Shown one piece after another: positions 58,800-64,000 of a stretch of 64,000 nt of DNA (position 1 is the first letter of the stretch; every line of letters starts with the position of its first letter). The notes under the pieces were generated by a model, which did no database searches, was not told the DNA's origin, and saw nothing but the letters and a program-made list of their open reading frames with translations. The stretch is taken from contig NC_052355.1 in the NCBI RefSeq assembly GCF_009727055.1, positions 7,580,283 through 7,644,282 on the forward strand, read 5' to 3'. The stretch is from Benincasa hispida. Taxonomy: Eukaryota; Streptophyta; Magnoliopsida; Cucurbitales; Cucurbitaceae. Made by a program: the position numbers and the translations under genes.

Positions 58800-59843
58800 A
58801 AGTTGTTTTCCAACTTCATAGGACATACACCCATAGTAGCAATTCACTCTATATGCCTGTGCCTCTTCTTTATCATCCTTTGTCAACTTTGTGATATTCT
58901 TAATATTTCTTTTTTCGTTATTCATTGCGCTGCCATGATGTATAATATGCATACACTTAGGAACATTTCTCATACTTTGTATTTTCTAACTAACACTTAG
59001 TTAATTCGTAGCTTAGCAATGCTTTACCTTTTATCCTTCAAAATTCTGCTCAAACCTTCTTTTTGAAATTTTGTCTAAGTGTTTGTCTATTTTGTCCAAA
59101 CAATGCAATGAGGACTTTACGCATATCTAAATTTGGGGGTGGGGGAAGGTTTGAGCAGATGAGATCAAGAGTACGCGGTCATTAAGAAAAATGCGTTCAT
59201 TTTTCATTTTCAAAAAAAAAATCATATAAACTCTAATGTCAGCGCAAGGAAAACCTCAAAAACAATTCCAACCTGATAAGAGTTAAGTTGTGAAAGGAGT
59301 CTGCTCGTAGTTGGATGTTCGCATGACACCCGTGGGAGCAAGCCAAAACGAAGGTGGGTTTCCAAGAACAACGCAATATGAAAAGAGAAAAATGCATAAG
59401 AAAAAATAAAAGAATGCAAGAGACAAATCCTCTGAAAATCATGAGTTAAAGTTTAGATTGGAATACAACCGTAGTTGGATGTTCACATGACACCCGTGGG
59501 AACAGAACAAAACGAAGGGTGTAACCATGATCAATAGTCTCTAATAAATGACGCAAAGTTTAACCACCACATCCAGACACATCAAGTTGTTTTGACAAGA
59601 AGAGGTAAACATTCTTTTTAAAACGAGAAAAGCATTTTTGAGCAGAAATTTGTTGTATAGAAGAATAAAGAAGGGCTTTGTTATGAATTAGCAAGGATAG
59701 AAGGAAATTGTGTTGTTAAGTAATGTGCCTAAGTGGAGCATTCGGAGCAACCAATCGACGCAAAAATTTAGGATAGGAATTGAGCATTAGTACCTTAGTA
59801 GAAGATATGCTTGAGGACAAACATATATCTAAATTTGGGGATG
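58800..59843 (+). mobile_element. non-coding 3' internal part of a nested gypsy element
   Basis: Contains two copies of a block with GTAGTTGGATGTTC and ATGACACCCGTGGGA (about 59308 and 59469), related to 6720-6780 of element G, and an early purine run AAATTTGGGGGTGGGGG (about 59129). It ends with the purine tract AAATTTGGGGATG at about 59831-59843. No pol sequence remains. Its left edge within D2 is uncertain. Confidence 0.55.
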
Positions 59844-61670
59844 TGATAACTTGTAGAAATACAAGTTATTTATACTGCTTTATTTAGATATTGCGGTTAA
59901 AAGAGAGGAAAGTTGCGTCAATTATATGGAAATTAGCTAAGAAATGCGAGAATTATAATTTGTCGTCAATACACCCACTGACACCATCGTGATGGTAGAA
60001 AAGAATATTTCAAGTCTGTTTTGTAGGAAATTAAGTCACCGTATGCGTTCATGGCTCAAGATAAAAAGAACAACGCATCTACGTCGCATTGCGCCCATCA
60101 TTTAGGAATGAATAGACGATCAACGCAATGACGGCGTATGTGACAATCGATCAAGAGCTTGGCGATCAACTCAACTTCAACCGCATGCGGTAATAAAAAA
60201 AACACCGCATGCGGGCAAACGATCGAAGATGCAAGAGAGCAACACAATTGCGGAGGATTCAAACACATGTATAACTAACCGTTGTGCATTTCTGACGGGA
60301 TTGATTGCATAACAGAAGGAATATTCATTTCACCATTTTCGAAGCTGCCATAACAATAAAGTGGGGTCCACAAGTCAAAGAGTTAAAGCTGAGCCTATAA
60401 ATAGCCTCTGAAATTCCATCAGAAAATATACTTGATACGGGCATATTATGATATTTGTATATTGAGAAAGAGAGACTGGTCTGAGTGTTAATCGAAGAAG
60501 ATCTGGGAAGATCTAAGAGACAAGGCCGAGAGGTGAGTCTCAGGGCAAATCCTTTCAATCCCCGCCGTGAAGCTCTGTACCAAGGTCACTTCTACCGGAC
60601 GAGTAAGCCTGAGAGGGAAGCTCTTCCTTCCATTTAATCCATTTTGCCGACAAGCAAATCCACCATCTAGATCTGTGTTAAGACGTTGGCACTCTTTCGT
60701 ATTTGTTTCTATCTCTTATCATCAATAGTATTCATCTTCTTAATCTCTATCATTCATACCATGTATCAGATGCTAAAAGTTAGTATTGAATGTCATGATC
60801 ATTTTCATCTCCATTTTTCTATCTATTTCTGTTCCTCCATTTATTGCTTTCTCCATGATGTCTTCTTAATCCCTTGGTAATTAGCATGAATTAACAAGTA
60901 AATTAATTTTGAAAGAAATGAATATGTTTAGCTAAAGCATGCAGAAAGCATCTTCCCTGTGAGAGTAGAAATGAAGATTCCATTCCTCTTGTCGAGAGAA
61001 GGTTGGAAGAACGCGTTAACTAAAGCGAGAATTACTTCTAGAGAGGGAAGCAACCTTGCGTTTATTACGTTCGTCCCTGTTTCACCACAGAGATGTGGGA
61101 ATGCAGCCGATCACTGAGAGGTGTACGCCAAGGGAAAGACGGAACCGTAGTTATATCTTTAATACAATTAATGAACTTGCGATGTTTATATTAATTACCC
61201 TTTCTATTTCTGTTTCATACATAAAGACTTGCCATCGCATAACATGACCCTTCGTATAATCTTCACAGTCAGTCTCAAACTCAGTATCACGTATCAGTAT
61301 CTTGTATCTTGTATCATAATAGCTTAGGTTTACTTTTATCGCATTTTATTTTATTATCGCAACTTTAATTTACCGCATGATTTTACTTTATCGCAATTTA
61401 AATACCTGTATAAACACAACTTTTTATTAATTGAAAAAACCCCGGTCGTGTATATCACGAACGTAACGCATTAACTACGCAATCCCTGTGTTTGACCTCG
61501 GACCACTCCGAGAAACTTTCGGTGGAATTATACTTGGTTTCAACGCAAGGAAACTTGTGACAACGCATATCATACTACAAGCATTTCATTAATAATGCAT
61601 ACATCTAGAAGTAGTATCGCATATCATCGCACAACATACATTATGCGCGTAACAGCTGTGAGTGACAAAA
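59844..61670 (+). repeat. 3' LTR of the nested gypsy element
   Basis: It starts TGATAACTTGTAGAAATAC, with the inner palindrome CTTGTAGAAATACAAG, right after the polypurine tract, as in Athila/Tat-like elements. The end is set by eye where D2-like sequence resumes, near 61670. ATGCG/CGCAT-type words are frequent (for example ACCGCATGCGG at 60181 and 60203). Confidence 0.6.
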
Positions 61671-62720
61671 TTCAAGTGTTTTAGTGAATGCATGGTTTAT
61701 GAAAAAGCTATTAATATGTGCTTATGTTGTTGACTTTACAAAAGGGATTTCCAAGCAAACTAGTTTTCCATGAGTTTTCTAATGCATGTTTAGCTTATGT
61801 TTTATGAAAGCATGATTTCAATACTTCTACTCTTAATGTTCAAGTAGCATGTGTTATTAAATTCAAGCTAAATAATAAAAGATGTTTAAGCATATGATTT
61901 ATATTGCTTATACTTTCAAAGTATGCTTTATTTCAAAGTATGGGTTATATGATGATTATTATCAACCCAATATTGAAGGACTTTGAAAAGGTATCTGGGA
62001 ATGCTTTAGTAATGAACCTGATACTGAAGGACACTGAGAAGATATCCAGGCCATAGTACCTAAGGTATGATGGTACTTAGTTATTATCACGTGCATGTAG
62101 GTAAAGTTGATGTTGGTTGTGTTGAGATTACTCCATGTCAACTAAGGTTTGACGTTAAGGGATTGAGCAAAAGGGTTCTCTCTCAACTAAGGATTATGAA
62201 GATTTATGATTTCAGAGATTCTATGTTTTTAAAGTTTTAAGTATGAGTTTGCTTGGGTTTTCAGTATTAAGCATGATGTATATGTTTTTATAGTCACTCA
62301 CTGGGCTAGTAGCTTATTCCTTTCAAATGTTTTTCTTTTCTCCAAGTAGTGGTCATCTCCCCAAAAGTTAGCTGCCCTACTGCTCTGCCACTTCAGGACT
62401 CCAATTATGAAGAGAAGTTTTAGGTGTTTACTCTGTTAATGTATGTACATATGTGTTGCTCATGTTAGGGACTAGTGAGAAGTGTTGGGACCCACTGAAC
62501 TCTATGTTGTTAATATGATGTAAAAATGTTTTGTGCTGAATCCTGATTTGTGTAAGTTGGTTGAGTAACCTTAGCATGTTGTATGTTGTATATGAGTTTC
62601 CAGGGTTCTCTGAGTAGGTTAAGAATGTAAGTTAGGCAATAAGTGCCACAAAAGGGCTGATAACTGCTGCTGTCACATTTCCTTCTAGATTAAGAGGACA
62701 ATTTGGGAGGGGATGTGATA

Positions 62721-63081
62721 TTACATGTAGTGGTTACTATTTTGTGGTCCAGTGTTATGCAAACTCATTGCATAGGATACCCCCACTCACGTGTCACCTA
62801 CACGAACGTGTTGGATCATTACCTTTGTATCAAATACAAAGTGGGTCGTATCCATAGTTTTACCAGAATAAGGTACCCAGCCTTATCCCTATACTATAAA
62901 CCCTTTAGGTTGTATCTTGAACATTGATCCTTGTATGTCTCCACATATAGTTCAAGACTCATAAGGCAGTCTTGGATGTTAGTTTATTAGATTTAGGGTT
63001 ATTTAGACAAAATAGACAACAATACAAACAATAACATTTATAACTCTTTATTGATGATGGTCAATTAATAATATTTACTAT
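62721..63081 (-). repeat. 5' LTR of Y, start part (cleaner copy)
   Basis: Aligned with 25380-25757 of the 3' LTR of Y from TGGTTACTATTTTGTGGTCC to AATAATATTTACTAT. The last ~30 bases of the LTR are missing; unrelated sequence begins at 63082, so no target duplication for Y could be read. Confidence 0.75.
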
Positions 63082-64000
63082 CTAAAGGATCCCAAACTAA
63101 AGAGAACCGTAAGCGAAAACAAGATCGACTCAAATCTCATTTATCATTGAATATAAATTTTACAGTAAAACAAGAAATAAGATATGCATTTATATATAAA
63201 TTACAATATGCTATCAAAAAAGTTTTAGAAACCTTACCTTTGAAGACTTTTCTTCAATATTCCCTCGAACAACACACGAACGACTTGAAGACTTTCTTTA
63301 AGAAAACTTCGAACAAAAATGAACATGACCACAAAGACTTCCTCGGTATTCTCAGGTAGAGAACCTGGGAGTGGTAGGCTCTGGCTATTTTGGAATGAGG
63401 GAATTTTTGTGGTAAGGAGGAAGATTTGAGAATGTTCACCAACAACTCAAACTCACACAGAACTCTTTTGTTTTTCTCACTATGTTAAAATCGACTCTAC
63501 CAAGCAAGAAAAAGAAAAACACTTTTTCAATATGCCAAATATATCAACTACCCACGTAGAGGGGGAAGGGAGTTGTAACTCCCTTCTTTATTTTTATTAA
63601 AAAAAATAAAATTTTAATATATATATATATATATATAATATTATTATATATATAAATATAGATAACTAACTTATCTATATAATAATATATTAATTATATA
63701 TTATAAATCAAATATAACATATAACCTATAGTTAATATTATATCACATACAATATAACCTATAGTTTCTTTTCTCTCTTATATGACATTCAATATAAATC
63801 ACATTTATATTAAATTTAAACAAACTATGAATCCAATTCATAGAATTTATACTTGAATCTTATTCAAATATTTATTTCTCTCACTAAAAGCTATAATGTA
63901 TCGAATACATTATAATAATTATATCACATATAATTAATGTTGGAAGGTACCAATGCACAAGCAGAAGTTACCCAGGATCCATAAGCACTCTAATTCATTA
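63082..64000 (-). repeat. copia-like LTR Q remnant, runs off the window
   Basis: Layout resembles the terminal half of the minus-strand copia LTRs: TTACCTTTGAAGACTTTTC, GGGAGTTGTAACTCCC (an inverted repeat also near 21095) and then AT-rich sequence with (TA)n at 63618-63636. The last ~60 bases from 63941 match nothing else seen here. The small open frames have no known domain. Confidence 0.5.

Larger units (their letters stand above)
57335..62720 (+). mobile_element. gypsy-like LTR D2, 5.4 kb, with a nested gypsy remnant
   Basis: It starts TGTAAACCCC and ends GGATGTGATA, flanked by TTACA on both sides; the undamaged end was probably TGTGACA. The two outer parts (57335 to about 58790 and about 61680-62720) look like a Del-type LTR, including the CACTCACTGGGC block near 62296. 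Between them lies the 3' end of another gypsy element, described separately. No open frame with a known domain occurs. Confidence 0.65.

Noticed and set aside
1..64000. tRNA, rRNA or intact host gene
   Set aside because: I saw only tRNA-Met primer sites of retroelements. No cloverleaf, rRNA block or spliced host domain could be supported by eye.

Overview
The window looks like gene-poor, repeat-rich plant nuclear DNA. It is AT-rich and consists almost entirely of dead Ty1/copia and Ty3/gypsy LTR retrotransposons, with a MULE transposase fragment, one hAT-type MITE and broken pieces of an endogenous pararetrovirus (Caulimoviridae). I found no intact host gene and no RNA gene. The element types fit a eudicot. 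A cucurbit is my guess from the look of the LTR families, but nothing here proves it.

Left part (1-15.6 kb). A MULE transposase fragment (1-548) is joined directly to a rearranged copia internal region (549-2761) that ends in a stub of its 3' LTR. Next is a deleted Ty3/gypsy element, G: 5' LTR from 2827, primer site at 6034, polypurine tract at 7184, 3' LTR to 11398. Its 3' LTR carries a 2.8-kb solo LTR (D1, target duplication TTAAT). G is followed by pararetrovirus remnants (11404-12367 and 14362-15560), split by a 1984-bp copia solo LTR (S1, target duplication GTTAC). Bases 3960-5823, just left of a 16-N gap, repeat 11165-13033 and are probably misassembled.

Middle part (15.6-33.3 kb). A minus-strand copia 3' end (U) is followed by a gypsy-like LTR (D3), a 120-bp foldback, and a minus-strand copia element (Y). 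Y has recognisable gag, protease, integrase, reverse transcriptase and RNase H remnants (about 25.9-30.2 kb), a primer binding site at 32270 and LTRs on both sides. Its 3' LTR is broken by another LTR (X), and its RT/RNase H region by a 411-bp hAT MITE.

Right part (33.3-64 kb). The 5' LTR of Y continues as pieces scattered to about 63.1 kb. A solo LTR (V, target duplication GTACA) interrupts it; V is itself interrupted by a ~10-kb plus-strand copia element (W, target duplication GTTTA). A 5.4-kb gypsy-like LTR (D2, target duplication TTACA) also interrupts it. Y therefore spans about 41 kb as assembled.

The strongest unusual signals are technical. Four head-to-head Tn5/Nextera mosaic-end pairs lie at 53560-54096, separating shuffled snippets of element W. 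The block 39727-52270 is an error-rich second copy of 52275-63940, sharing the same insertion junctions and starting at a 25-N gap. Anyone using this window should treat these blocks as assembly errors until checked with reads. I see no credible new biological system. The real biology is a deep nest of transposons with a viral fossil inside it.
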